DNA of 64,000 nt from Granulicella rosea (GCF_900188085.1 NZ_FZOU01000003.1:372001-436000); one strand, 5' to 3'; counted from the stretch's first letter, positions 7,094-15,069 are shown. Program-made: numbers and translations. Notes: generated by a model not told the origin, from the sequence alone.

Positions 7094-8005
7094 ATGCCCA
7101 ACATCGGATATGAAAGCGCTGGCTTTCAACCAGCTTTAGCGGGACTCAACGGCGGTGGCGTTCTCACATGCACTTGGCCTCAGTTAGTTTGGGCTGCGGT
7201 TACGGTCGGGAAGGCATTTGGCGATGAGGCAGCATTCGGCGTGTTTTCAACTTTCGAGCGCATACATCGCAGCTCTCTGTTGTACGCCTACCTGGTAGAG
7301 GCACCTTCAGGTGCGATTATGAAAGCTGATACCTACTTAGGAGCCGATCCCAGCGAGAAGGGAAACATCTCTTATTCGCTTGGCATGACCGTCGCGAAGC
7401 TATACAGCGAGCTCCTACTATCAACGCCACGCCTCCTTCACTACGCAACCTATGCAGGGGGGTATGCGATCACGACTGGAGCGGGAGGATCGCGCCCCGA
7501 CCTGATCGGGCTAACATCCACCGGCGATTGGGTCGTGCTTGAAGCCAAGGGAAGATCAAATGCACTCGAAGCCGGGGTGGTTGCAACCGCAAAGCTGCAG
7601 TCGCTACAGATTCTTACAATCGACGGCCTGCCTCCAGTTTGCAGAGTTGGAATGGCCGCGTATTTTGCTCCCAGCGGGCTGAGGTTTTCAGTCGAGGATC
7701 CTGTTGGAGGCGGGAGCCGGAAAGTTGACATCACTCAAGACAAATTCGCGATGAGGTACGACAGCGCTCTCCGCCGACTCATCCAAACCCGAACACCGAA
7801 TGCCAGCCGCCGAATAGCTGGGCATCAATACCTCGGAGCTGAATACCCCGAAGCAGACCTATTTCTAAGCATTCCTGAAGACCAAATGCTTGATCGAGGC
7901 AGAATGCTTGACGATACAACCTATCTCGGAAGAGACGGTCTGCTCATTGAGTTGGGTTCTTCTTGGCGCGAAGGGAAAATGTTGCTCCAACCTCAGCTAA
8001 GGTAG
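7094..8005 (+). CDS. PD-(D/E)XK nuclease-like protein
   Basis: 303-residue protein with the restriction-fold signature RPDLIGLTSTGDWVVLEAKG (about residues 134-153). It has Asp in the PD position, a hydrophobic strand, then E-A-K. This is the arrangement in PD-(D/E)XK nucleases and is usually taken from a hydrophobic core as here. The flanking regions are not recognised. The protein has no signal peptide or membrane segment, so a cytoplasmic DNA- or RNA-cleaving role is likely if it is active. It starts 79 bp after fic and is followed by a small conserved-looking gene on the same strand. An island location and a partner gene suggest a defence or anti-mobile-element function, which is inference. 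Confidence 0.65.
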   Translation: MPNIGYESAGFQPALAGLNGGGVLTCTWPQLVWAAVTVGKAFGDEAAFGVFSTFERIHRSSLLYAYLVEAPSGAIMKADTYLGADPSEKGNISYSLGMTVAKLYSELLLSTPRLLHYATYAGGYAITTGAGGSRPDLIGLTSTGDWVVLEAKGRSNALEAGVVATAKLQSLQILTIDGLPPVCRVGMAAYFAPSGLRFSVEDPVGGGSRKVDITQDKFAMRYDSALRRLIQTRTPNASRRIAGHQYLGAEYPEADLFLSIPEDQMLDRGRMLDDTTYLGRDGLLIELGSSWREGKMLLQPQLR

Positions 8006-8106
8006 GCTTGTGGGACAGCAAAGCTGCATCTCCTTGGTGCTGATTTGGGAGGGGGTGCGTGAGCGTTTTCACTAATCAAGTCCAGATACTGAAAGGAGTA
8101 GCCCAG

Positions 8107-8451
8107 ATGCCGCTTCCAGTGACAGATGTGACGCTATTGAAAGCTTACTTGGCAGGAGTGATGCAGCGTGCCGACCACCATGCGAACGAGGTCGAAATGA
8201 TAGCGTTGGCGCTTACTGGTGCCATCATCTGGAAAAAAGACGCGGATCGAGATATTGAGGTCATGCAACAACAGGGAGAGACGAAGAACGTTCTCTGGGT
8301 TTATATCCATGGAAGTCGCTACGCCTTTTCCTATAATCACGCGGCCAAGGCGATCGAAATGCGCGAGGGGACAACAAGGGGGGCCATCCTCCATTCCTTC
8401 TCTAACGGCACAACCCTAAGCGATCTTCACGCAGTGTTCGCGCTGCTCTAG
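8107..8451 (+). CDS. Small hypothetical protein downstream of the nuclease-like gene
   Basis: 114-residue soluble protein, function not recognised. It contains an amphipathic N-terminal helix (LLKAYLAGVMQRADHHANEV), a beta-rich middle (NVLWVYIHGSRYAFSYNH) and a terminal helix. ATG 8107 is chosen because AAAGGAG lies 8 nt upstream. A GTG at 8059 preceded by GGGAGGGGG would give 130 residues and cannot be excluded. It lies about 100 bp after the PD-(D/E)XK gene and may be co-transcribed, possibly as a regulator, inhibitor or specificity partner. Confidence 0.55.
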   Translation: MPLPVTDVTLLKAYLAGVMQRADHHANEVEMIALALTGAIIWKKDADRDIEVMQQQGETKNVLWVYIHGSRYAFSYNHAAKAIEMREGTTRGAILHSFSNGTTLSDLHAVFALL

Positions 8452-8966
8452 GCGAGCGATTCATTCAACAACGTTCGGAACGATCAGCTTCTGCTTAGGT
8501 GTCGAAAGAAACCGGCTGCGAGCACCCAGCTCTTGGGACTGAGGTTTCGATTGAAGGGTGGGCCAACGGGTGCTGATCGCAACACCATTTTTAAGTCAGA
8601 TCCCAATGGTCCAAAGCGGCTTCGAGAAGTGCGTGAAGGTGCAGAAGTAATCGGCGTGTGAATCCCCTTTTCAGCGTAGGGTATTTATGCGGGTATCGCT
8701 GTGGAAAATACGGCTAAGTCCCTTACTTGCAATGCTTCTGAATCCCTGGGGGGCAACCACAACTCGCGCAGGTGACACTTCCTCGCACTTCCCTGAACCT
8801 CCCCGAACATGGGGAGGTTCTTTCGTTTCAATGACTCACGCGAAAATAGTGTCTGAAGAAGTGCGAGACTGTGCGACGATACCCGGGGTTTTCTGTGGGG
8901 GCTATTGTGGGGTACGACCAGCCAAAGTGTGGGGGCTGAGAATTCCCCCACTCTGGAGCGCTCGTC
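8452..8966. other. Island-edge intergenic region with hairpin and integrase arm-like repeats
   Basis: No gene is supported here. From 8775 to 8829 lies a copy of a dispersed hairpin repeat also found at 38800-38852. Its hairpin is AACCTCCCC/GGGGAGGTT (8796-8804, 8811-8819) with a T-rich tail. Two exact copies of TGTGGGGGCT (8894-8903 and 8928-8937), with a shorter TTGTGGGG between them, precede the integrase stub and resemble the arm sites found upstream of P4-type integrase genes. No tRNA gene or tRNA 3' end could be recognised. Confidence 0.5.
8894..8937 (+). promoter_or_regulatory. Arm-type-like direct repeats upstream of integrase stub
   Basis: TGTGGGGGCT occurs twice with 34-bp spacing, and TTGTGGGG lies between at 8905-8912. 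GTGGGGG...CCCCCAC adds an inverted copy near 8930-8953. Position and G-rich form fit integrase arm-binding sites. Binding is inferred only. Confidence 0.4.
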
Positions 8967-9242
8967 ATGGAACTAACCATCAAGGAAATCGAAAACGCAA
9001 AGCCAAGGGACAAGAGATACAAGATGGCCGATGGTGGAGGGGTGTGTCTGCTTATCTCACCGTCCGGTGCGAAGCTCTGGGTCTGGCGCTACCGAATCGG
9101 CGGCGCGGAAAAGAACATGGCATTTGGGGAGTACCTGCTGGTCACGCTCAAGGAAGCTCGTGAGCTGCACTTCGCCGCTCGAAAGACTTTGGATAGTGGC
9201 ATTGATCCGATGGCGGAGCTCCCGAATGCGTTCTTGAGTTAA
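8967..9242 (+). pseudogene. Truncated P4-type tyrosine integrase (N-terminal DUF4102 domain only)
   Basis: The 91 codons match the N-terminal arm-binding domain of P4-family integrases: LTIKEIENAKP, YKMADGGGVCLLISPSGAKL, WRYRIGGAEKNMAFGEY, VTLKEARELHFAARKTLDSG and IDPMAE. The family is about 400 residues. Here the frame breaks after IDPMAE into a short unrelated tail, and the core-binding and catalytic (R-H-R-Y) domains are absent downstream. It is therefore an inactive relic marking one edge of a former integrated element, probably the island to its left or a lost one to its right. Confidence 0.82.
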
Positions 9243-9539
9243 GGGGCGCGCCGGTCATTGAGAAACCTCTAGGGTCAGAATCCGTTCTCGTACCCTCCAA
9301 CTTCTTCCCGACACGCAAAACTTTCCAATGAAAATCTGGCCGATGGCTATTCCACGTTGGAATAGTTCAAGATTCGCGGCGCAGTACATTTTCCTAGTTC
9401 TGCAGGCGATCATGCCGGAGGTCCATGAGCCTATTCCGGGTTTTGTCGATTGAGAGCGCCGGATAAATAGCTTCCGACAAGCCGACTTATGAGGACTAAC
9501 TGGGCTGCCGCGTGACGGAGATGGGTTTTGCTAGCTGAA
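9243..9539. other. Non-coding stretch after the integrase stub
   Basis: No gene is seen. An inverted repeat CTATTCCA-CGT-TGGAATAG lies at 9347-9365. The rest shows no recognisable signal. Confidence 0.3.
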
Positions 9540-10313
9540 TTACTTTGCCGCCTGAATACTACAGTTAGTCAGTTTGTAGTGCCAATTTTCGTGATGGCTT
9601 TCTCGGTTTATAGCCACTTGTTCTGGTAGCTGAAACCCGCCCACGTTTTGATATGTGTAGGTGAGGACGACTCTATTGCCTAGCCTGAAATCTCCATCTT
9701 CGCCTTGTCTGAATGAACTCAGGAGAAAACCCTGTGGTCCCGGGCGGAAGTCTGTCTCACGCGTATCCGAGGGCGATCCCTTCACTCCTTCACTCTGAAG
9801 ACCTAAATCGGGTGTGAACAGCATCTCGACATCGAAGGTCTGAATTCTGAGGCCGAGCTTGTAGCCTGAAGCCGACGGTTCGATATGCGCGGAGGCGCCT
9901 GCCGGTGGAAGCAGTGCAGTGCCGCTTGCAGCCAACCAGTTGTTCAAGCTGTACTGCACTGCATGTTTGAGAAGGCCCTCTGCCATGCCTCCATGAGGGA
10001 GCTTGTGTTCTTCATCTTCCGTCATCCCCGATGACACTACAGTGTTCTGTCGAGTAACCGTGACGCGAGTCCTGATGGGCTGAATGGATTGGGCGATCTC
10101 CTCGTCAGTCCCTTCGTCTCCGAGGCGTATCACTTCAGTAAAGTGCTGTTTCCAGTTGAACTCTACAGTGCAGGTGAAGGCCTGGAGGTTCCTTTCAAAC
10201 GGAGTGTCGTATTTCGCCCGGATCTGGTTTAGATCGGGAACACTGACCGCTGCCTGCGCGTGGCAAGACACGGCGCAAAGGCTAAGCACGAATGATGAGC
10301 AGAAAGGCCGCAT
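9540..10313 (-). CDS. Secreted hypothetical protein
   Basis: 257-residue protein with an N-terminal signal peptide (PFCSSFVLSLCAVSCHAQA, cleavage near residue 20-22), so it is exported to the periplasm or beyond. The mature part is beta-rich with repeated polar strands and no membrane segment or catalytic motif that could be recognised. Similar proteins of about 250 residues with unknown role are common in Acidobacteria. It is isolated: the integrase stub lies on one side and the 3' end of the SnoaL-like operon on the other. No function is proposed. Confidence 0.6.
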   Translation of the reverse strand: MRPFCSSFVLSLCAVSCHAQAAVSVPDLNQIRAKYDTPFERNLQAFTCTVEFNWKQHFTEVIRLGDEGTDEEIAQSIQPIRTRVTVTRQNTVVSSGMTEDEEHKLPHGGMAEGLLKHAVQYSLNNWLAASGTALLPPAGASAHIEPSASGYKLGLRIQTFDVEMLFTPDLGLQSEGVKGSPSDTRETDFRPGPQGFLLSSFRQGEDGDFRLGNRVVLTYTYQNVGGFQLPEQVAINRESHHENWHYKLTNCSIQAAK

Positions 10314-10403
10314 GACGCATAGTACTTCATTACTCCCGATAAACGCCGTTGTGGCCAGTTTAGCTAATGAATGACGATGAGCCTCTCGATAGTCATACCC
10401 TCA

Positions 10404-10431
10404 GTGAGTGCATCGACGAAAATGCACTCAC
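10404..10431 (-). terminator. Hairpin downstream of the SnoaL-like gene
   Basis: Exact 10-bp arms GTGAGTGCAT (10404-10413) and ATGCACTCAC (10422-10431) with an 8-nt loop lie 20 bp past the end of the leftward operon. There is no U-tract, so termination is only probable. Confidence 0.45.
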
Positions 10432-10451
10432 CCATGCAGCGATTGAGATGG

Positions 10452-10868
10452 TTAAAGCCTGGGAATCGCGTCCATCTCCGAGGCCCGCGCCAGGGCTTGG
10501 GTGTCGATATACTCGCGGATCTTCGTCACCTTGCCACTTCGAACGATGATGTCAAAAACCCAGTCGTCCTTGAACGGCTTGTTCGTGGCTTTGATCTTTC
10601 CTATCGCAACGCCGATGACAAGAACGCGATCTCCCTGCGCCACAAATTCAGGAGGCTTTGGGTAGGTCATTTCGATCTCTTTGGATGCCTTCTGGAACAC
10701 GGCTTCTAGTCCAGTATGCCCACGGTGCGTGCCAGCAAGCGGCCAGTCCTCGCCTGGAATGATCCATTCGATATCTTCGGCTGACAACGCCAGCAGACCT
10801 TGCTTGTCGCCGCTGCCCATTGCTGCGAAAAAGCTCTTCACACTTTCGATATTCTCTTCTGTGCTCAT
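10452..10868 (-). CDS. SnoaL-like / NTF2-fold protein
   Basis: 138-residue protein of the NTF2-like superfamily (ketosteroid-isomerase-like, SnoaL type). Typical features are an initial helix IESVKSFFAAMGSGDKQGLL, a tryptophan-containing strand EDIEWIIPGEDWPLAGTHRG, and the paired strands GDRVLVIGVAIGKIKATNKP, DDWVFDIIV and VTKIREYIDT. ATG 10868 is preferred because GGAGGT lies 7 nt upstream. The open frame starts 27 codons earlier without such a site. It is probably co-transcribed behind the reductase-like and SDR genes. The family includes isomerases, cyclases and many non-catalytic proteins, so no substrate can be given. Confidence 0.75.
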   Translation of the reverse strand: MSTEENIESVKSFFAAMGSGDKQGLLALSAEDIEWIIPGEDWPLAGTHRGHTGLEAVFQKASKEIEMTYPKPPEFVAQGDRVLVIGVAIGKIKATNKPFKDDWVFDIIVRSGKVTKIREYIDTQALARASEMDAIPRL

Positions 10869-10964
10869 CGAATTACCTCCGTCCCCTTGGATCGGAACGT
10901 GTTCGATCCAAGGGGACATCTTCGAAATCGCAGTTCTCGGTGGAAACACGCGGTCGTAGATCGA

Positions 10965-11567
10965 TCACTGTTGTTTCTTGAACAGATCCTGGAAGATGAG
11001 TGGACCCCAGGTACGACCGCGCGCTTGCACCAGTGCGCCACCCTCGTTGAGTTTGCCCAGATTGACAGGCGCGAAGCCAAGTTGTTTGGCCAGATTCGCC
11101 ACGGGAACAATGGCGTCCTCCTCGTCGCTCGACAAAAACACGACGCGGTGGCCGCCTTCTACGGCTGGATCTGTTGCGAGCGTGCCCGCACCCAAATGAT
11201 TGAAGCCTTTGACGAGCTTGGCGCCGTCGAACGCCTTCGCGACGAAGGCAGAGGACGGGAGGCCATCGAGATCTTCGGGAGGCACGCCAAAGGCATTCGT
11301 CGTGTCGATGATCGTCTTACCCTGCCAATTCCGCATGGCTTTTGCAACTTCGGGATGTTGTTCGAACAGAATCGCCAGGAAGATGATGTCGGCCCGGAGC
11401 GCATCCTGGAGCGACTTCGGAGTCACGGTTGGCCCGATTGCTTGAGCTTGCGGCGCCAGTTCCTCGGGCGGCCGGCGGCTTGCGACGGTCACGTTGATGT
11501 TCTTGCGGGCGAAGGCTTGGGCAAGCGCCTGGCCGATCTTTCCGAATCCTACGATTGCGTAGCTCAT
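10965..11567 (-). CDS. NADPH-dependent F420 reductase-like oxidoreductase
   Basis: 200-residue Rossmann-fold protein like the NADP oxidoreductase coenzyme-F420-dependent family. The nucleotide-binding entry is AIVGFGKIGQALAQAF (about 4-19) with a basic ASRRP stretch after strand 2 that favours NADPH. It also has FLAILFEQHPEVAK, TIIDTTNAFG and KGFNHLGAGTLA, as in this family. A GGGAG site precedes the ATG. Members in F420-less bacteria are usually annotated only as NAD(P)-binding proteins, and the real electron acceptor is unknown. It lies between the SnoaL-like gene and SDR 1 on the same strand, which suggests a small redox operon under the divergent AraC regulator. Confidence 0.75.
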   Translation of the reverse strand: MSYAIVGFGKIGQALAQAFARKNINVTVASRRPPEELAPQAQAIGPTVTPKSLQDALRADIIFLAILFEQHPEVAKAMRNWQGKTIIDTTNAFGVPPEDLDGLPSSAFVAKAFDGAKLVKGFNHLGAGTLATDPAVEGGHRVVFLSSDEEDAIVPVANLAKQLGFAPVNLGKLNEGGALVQARGRTWGPLIFQDLFKKQQ

Positions 11568-11688
11568 CTGTTTCTCCCATCAGTGTTGCTATGACTTCCA
11601 ACCTTCGTTGGCTGCTCTATCAAGTTCTGTGCTGTGACGGCCTCCCCGGTAGCCGGAAGGTGTCAGCCACAGACAGGTCGGCAGACGT

Positions 11689-12423
11689 TTAGATCGCCGT
11701 CATGCCGCCGTCGACGAACAACTCCTGCCCGTTCACGAAGCTGGAATCATTCGAAGCAAGAAACAGCGCAACCGTTGCAACTTCCTCGGGCTGGCCCATC
11801 GTGCCGCGCGGGATCAGGGATTCGAAGTACTGCTTCGCCTCCGGGGTCAGAACCGACTCCTGCATCGTTGTGGCGATGGCGCCGGGGACCAACAGGTTCA
11901 CACGAATCTTTCTTTCTTTCAGTTCGTTGAGCCAGGTGCGCGCGAAAGAGCGCAGCGCCAGCTTGCTCGCTGCATAGACGCCGAAGCCGGGGAAACCCTT
12001 CGCCGCGGCGTTGGACCCGGTCATGAAGATCGATCCGCCGTCGTTGAACAGAGGCAATGCCTTCTGCACCGTAAAGAGGGTCCCGCGCACGTTCAGGTCG
12101 AAGGTCCTGTCGAAGTGCTCCTCGGTGATCTGTCCCAGCGGGACAGGTTCACCGATGCCGGCGCTTGCGAACAGAACGTCGATCTTGCCTTTCTCTCGCT
12201 TGACCGTTTTGAAAAGACGGTCGAGATCGTCAAGGTTGGCTGCATCCCCTTGTACTCCGGTCACGTTCCGGCCGATCAACTTGACGGCCTTATCGAGCGT
12301 CTCCTGCTTCCGTCCCGTGATAAAGACGTAGGCGCCCTCTTCGACGAACAGTCTGGCGCTTGCTAACGCCATGCCGTCGGTTCCACCCGTGATGACTGCG
12401 ACTTTTCCTTCAAGCTTTCCCAT
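11689..12423 (-). CDS. Short-chain dehydrogenase/reductase, copy 1
   Basis: 244-residue classical SDR. It starts MGKLEGKVAVITGG, has the substrate-side YAASK catalytic pair (Tyr near 150) and ends ELFVDGGMTAI. The cofactor loop reads TGGTDGMALA instead of the usual TGxxxGIG, and the NAG motif reads SAG, so its cofactor site is divergent. ATG 12423 has AAAGGGAG upstream, so the longer open frame (303 residues) is rejected. It is a clear paralogue of the SDR at 13633-14385 (same start, same LFNDGGSI segment). It faces the AraC gene across 120 bp and probably leads the leftward operon with the reductase-like and SnoaL-like genes. The substrate is unknown. Confidence 0.85.
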   Translation of the reverse strand: MGKLEGKVAVITGGTDGMALASARLFVEEGAYVFITGRKQETLDKAVKLIGRNVTGVQGDAANLDDLDRLFKTVKREKGKIDVLFASAGIGEPVPLGQITEEHFDRTFDLNVRGTLFTVQKALPLFNDGGSIFMTGSNAAAKGFPGFGVYAASKLALRSFARTWLNELKERKIRVNLLVPGAIATTMQESVLTPEAKQYFESLIPRGTMGQPEEVATVALFLASNDSSFVNGQELFVDGGMTAI

Positions 12424-12437
12424 GATTGCTCCCTTTG

Positions 12438-12456
12438 GTGGATGTCCAGCATCCAC
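12438..12456. promoter_or_regulatory. Inverted repeat between SDR 1 and AraC gene
   Basis: GTGGATG (12438-12444) and CATCCAC (12450-12456) flank TCCAG directly upstream of the SDR 1 ribosome-binding site. It is a candidate operator for the divergent AraC protein. Confidence 0.4.
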
Positions 12457-12543
12457 TCCTGAGGAATAGAGTTCTTTATGTGTGGACGGGAACTGCTCGC
12501 GCGTCCAAGGATTTTGTCTATTCGTCCAGAAAAGGAATACTGC

Positions 12544-13545
12544 TTGGATCCCATCAGCGACATCTTCAGAACGATGCACATCACAGCTTTCGGTCAGCAC
12601 AGGCTGGAGGCTACAGCTCCGTGGGGCTTGATCCAGGCGAAACAGGCAAACGAGCGGCTCCCACCTTCCGGCAAGAGGATTTCGCCATCAGACGTAGCTC
12701 ACTTCGCGATGTTGTCGCGGGGTAATTGTTGGCTCAGCGTCGAAGGCATTTCAGACCCGATTCCCCTCACCGGCGGCGACTGCTTCCTGTTGGATCGCGA
12801 CACTTCGATCGTCATGCGCGACAGCCCACGCACACGCCCAAGGTCGACCTTCGAAGAGGTCGCGGCCAGGGCGAACGGCCATGTCGCTCATTACGGAGGC
12901 GGTGGTACACCAACGACCATCGTCTGTGGATCCTTCAGCTTCGATCGCGCCAGCTTGAGACCCATCACTCAGCTCTTACCCAACTTCATTCTCATCAAGT
13001 CCGATCAGGCACGCACGCTTGCTCTTCACAGCACGGTACAGGCGTTGGCGTCCGAGATGGCAGAGCAGGCGCCGGGATCGGGAGTCGTCGCGACTCGGCT
13101 TGCGGAGGTTCTGTTCATCCAGATTCTGCGCGCGCATATCGCTTCGGAGCCGGAACGTAACAAAGGTTGGCTCCGTTCCGTGTTCGATCCTCAACTGGGC
13201 GCTGCCCTGAGTGCGATTCACGAGAGAGTCCATGCACCGTGGACGGTCGAGTCTCTTGCCGAAGCGGCAGGCATGTCTCGCTCCGCGTTCGCGGCGCGTT
13301 TCAAGGAACTCCTTGGACAGACACCGCTCGAGTATGTGACCGGTTGGCGGATGCAGAAAGCAATTCAGTTGCTCGAACAGCGCGACAAAAAGCTCATTGA
13401 TGTTGCTCGGCTGGTCGGTTACGAGTCCGATGCGGCGTTCAGTAAGGCGTTCAAGCGAGTGGTCGGGGCCAATACTGGGGAGTACATCAAACGTGGCTTG
13501 GCAGGGCAGAGGGACCCCGATAGGGCCGAATCGCCAAGCCTGTGA
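12544..13545 (+). CDS. AraC-family regulator with cupin sensor domain
   Basis: 333-residue transcription regulator. The N-terminal half is a cupin-type sensor (GGDCFLLDRDTSIVMRD, about 80-96). The C-terminal half has two helix-turn-helix units: WTVESLAEAAGMSRSAFAAR and DVARLVGYESDAAFSKAFKR. The TTG at 12544 is chosen because AAAAGGAA lies 6 nt upstream and because the family typically begins MDP-(L/I)-SD. The open frame starts 22 codons earlier without support. It is transcribed away from SDR 1 and very likely controls that gene, as AraC proteins next to SDR genes usually do. The inducer is unknown. Confidence 0.85.
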   Translation: MDPISDIFRTMHITAFGQHRLEATAPWGLIQAKQANERLPPSGKRISPSDVAHFAMLSRGNCWLSVEGISDPIPLTGGDCFLLDRDTSIVMRDSPRTRPRSTFEEVAARANGHVAHYGGGGTPTTIVCGSFSFDRASLRPITQLLPNFILIKSDQARTLALHSTVQALASEMAEQAPGSGVVATRLAEVLFIQILRAHIASEPERNKGWLRSVFDPQLGAALSAIHERVHAPWTVESLAEAAGMSRSAFAARFKELLGQTPLEYVTGWRMQKAIQLLEQRDKKLIDVARLVGYESDAAFSKAFKRVVGANTGEYIKRGLAGQRDPDRAESPSL

Positions 13546-13632
13546 GAGCGGGCCACGTGCCTTCAGCGTTGGCAGGCTTTCAGTAACGCGGTCCCGTGAC
13601 TTGCAAGGGCTAGCCACAGGACCGCGCCGAAT

Positions 13633-14385
13633 TTAGACTTGCGCCATGCCGCCGTCGACGGCGAGATCGATGCCGGTGATGTAGGAGCTTTCATCGGACG
13701 CCAAGAACGTGACGGCCGCTGCGATCTCTTCTGGTTTGCCCCTGCGACCCATCGGAATCATCGTGGTGAATTGTTCGGCGGCCTGCCTGGCCTGTTCCGG
13801 GGTGAGGCCCGTCGTCGTCTCCAGCGCCGGGGTTTCGATGGCTCCGGGGCTCAGGCAATTCACCCGGATCTTGCGGCCTACCAACTCCATCGTCCAGCCG
13901 CGCGCGAAGTTGCGTACAGCCGCCTTGCTTGCGGCGTAGGCGGTGAAGCCCGCGAGACCCTTCACGTTCGAGACAGAGGAGTTGAGGATGATCGAGCCGC
14001 CGTCGTTGAAGAGGGGAAGGGCCTTCTGCACGGTGAAGAACATTCCCTTGACGTTGACGTCGAAGGTCTGGTCGAAGTGCTGCTCCGTAGCCATCGCGAG
14101 TGGTGCAATCGTACCCGCGCCCGCGTTCGCGAAGAGTATGTCGATGTGACCGTGCTTCTCTTTCACAACCGCATAGAGGCGGTCCAGATCTTCCAGGCGC
14201 GAAACATCCCCTATGACCGTTGTAACGTTCTTCCCGATGATGGTCACTGCTTCCTTCAGCTCTTTCTCACGCCGCCCCGTGATCACTACGTGGGCGCCTT
14301 CTTCCACGAAGCGCTTGGCTGTAGCTAAGCCAATCCCGCTGCTTCCGCCGGTGATGACCGCAACCTTGCCTTCAAGCTTTCCCAT
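13633..14385 (-). CDS. Short-chain dehydrogenase/reductase, copy 2
   Basis: 250-residue classical SDR with intact motifs: TGGSSGIGLA (cofactor loop, about 12-21), NAGAG (about 88-92), a Ser of the ILNSSVS strand, YAASK (catalytic Tyr near 153) and a VDGGM end. ATG 14385 is preceded by AAAGGAAG, so the longer 342-residue frame is rejected. Closely similar to SDR 1 but with a normal cofactor loop, which suggests duplication followed by divergence. It faces a TetR gene whose promoter region carries a dyad operator, so it is probably repressed by that TetR. The substrate is unknown. Confidence 0.88.
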   Translation of the reverse strand: MGKLEGKVAVITGGSSGIGLATAKRFVEEGAHVVITGRREKELKEAVTIIGKNVTTVIGDVSRLEDLDRLYAVVKEKHGHIDILFANAGAGTIAPLAMATEQHFDQTFDVNVKGMFFTVQKALPLFNDGGSIILNSSVSNVKGLAGFTAYAASKAAVRNFARGWTMELVGRKIRVNCLSPGAIETPALETTTGLTPEQARQAAEQFTTMIPMGRRGKPEEIAAAVTFLASDESSYITGIDLAVDGGMAQV

Positions 14386-14466
14386 GATGACTTCCTTTGA
14401 TCGCCGTTCTTCTTGTGTTTCCTGAATAGTGCAGTGAGCTGTATCATTCAGAAAGCATCTGGAGCG

Positions 14467-14501
14467 GTGATCCACTTGCACAATCCAAGTATGTGGATCA
14501 C
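14467..14501. promoter_or_regulatory. Dyad operator upstream of TetR gene
   Basis: Exact 9-bp arms GTGATCCAC (14467-14475) and GTGGATCAC (14493-14501) are extended inward by TTG/CAA with a two-base bulge. It lies between SDR 2 and the TetR gene, just before the chosen TetR start. It is a likely binding site of this TetR protein for both genes. Confidence 0.6.
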
Positions 14502-14523
14502 TGATCCATTTGTCAAGGAGTCC

Positions 14524-15069
14524 ATGCGAGCCGACGCCAAAAAGAATTACAGCCACGTACTTTCCGTGGCTCGCGAGGTCGTTTCCGAGCACGGTGTCAA
14601 TGCCTCCATGCGCGATATTGCCCGTCGTTCCGGCGTGGGGTTGGCGACGTTGCTTCGTCATTTTCCGACGCGAGAAGCCCTGTACGAGGCTTTGCTTTGT
14701 ACGAATCTGGACGCGCTGACGCAGAAGGCAAGCGAGCTTGAAACGGCCGGTTCACCAGGCGAGGCGCTCGTGTCCTGGCTTCGCGAGTGGTTAGAGTTCG
14801 CTCAAAGCTATAAGGGCGTGGTCACCCTCATGGCTTCCGCGCACTCGAACCCGGACTCCGCTCTGTATGCTTCCTGTGCGGCGATCCACTCTGCGAGTGC
14901 GCGGCTGCTGGCTCGTGCGCAGGCCACAGGGTCGGCCCGTGCGGACATGAGTGGAGACGATCTCTTTGCGCTGATGACGGCTCTCGGCTGGGCAGTCGAC
15001 CAGCCCTCCTTTGCGCCGCGGGCCGATCATCTCTTTCAACTCATCGCCAGCGCCATTCTGAACAATTGA
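14524..15069 (+). CDS. TetR-family regulator
   Basis: 181-residue TetR-type repressor. The N-terminal DNA-binding domain contains VLSVAREVVSEHGVNASMRD and IARRSGVGLATLLRHFPTRE (recognition helix). The C-terminal ligand domain has EALVSWLREWLEF and DDLFALMTALGWAV, as in the TetR_C SbtR-like group. ATG 14524 is favoured because the dyad operator lies just upstream and AAGGAG precedes it, though with only 3 nt spacing. ATG 14491 is possible but falls inside the operator. It is divergent from SDR 2, which it probably regulates. Confidence 0.85.
   Translation: MRADAKKNYSHVLSVAREVVSEHGVNASMRDIARRSGVGLATLLRHFPTREALYEALLCTNLDALTQKASELETAGSPGEALVSWLREWLEFAQSYKGVVTLMASAHSNPDSALYASCAAIHSASARLLARAQATGSARADMSGDDLFALMTALGWAVDQPSFAPRADHLFQLIASAILNN

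Noticed and set aside
8690..8770. tRNA gene or 3' tRNA end as attachment site (segment ending GGGGGGCAACCA)
   Set aside because: No GTTC-type T-loop or acceptor/anticodon stems could be folded.
8687..9163. 158-codon frame overlapping the integrase stub
   Set aside because: It overlaps the recognisable DUF4102 frame and crosses hairpin and arm repeats; no protein features.
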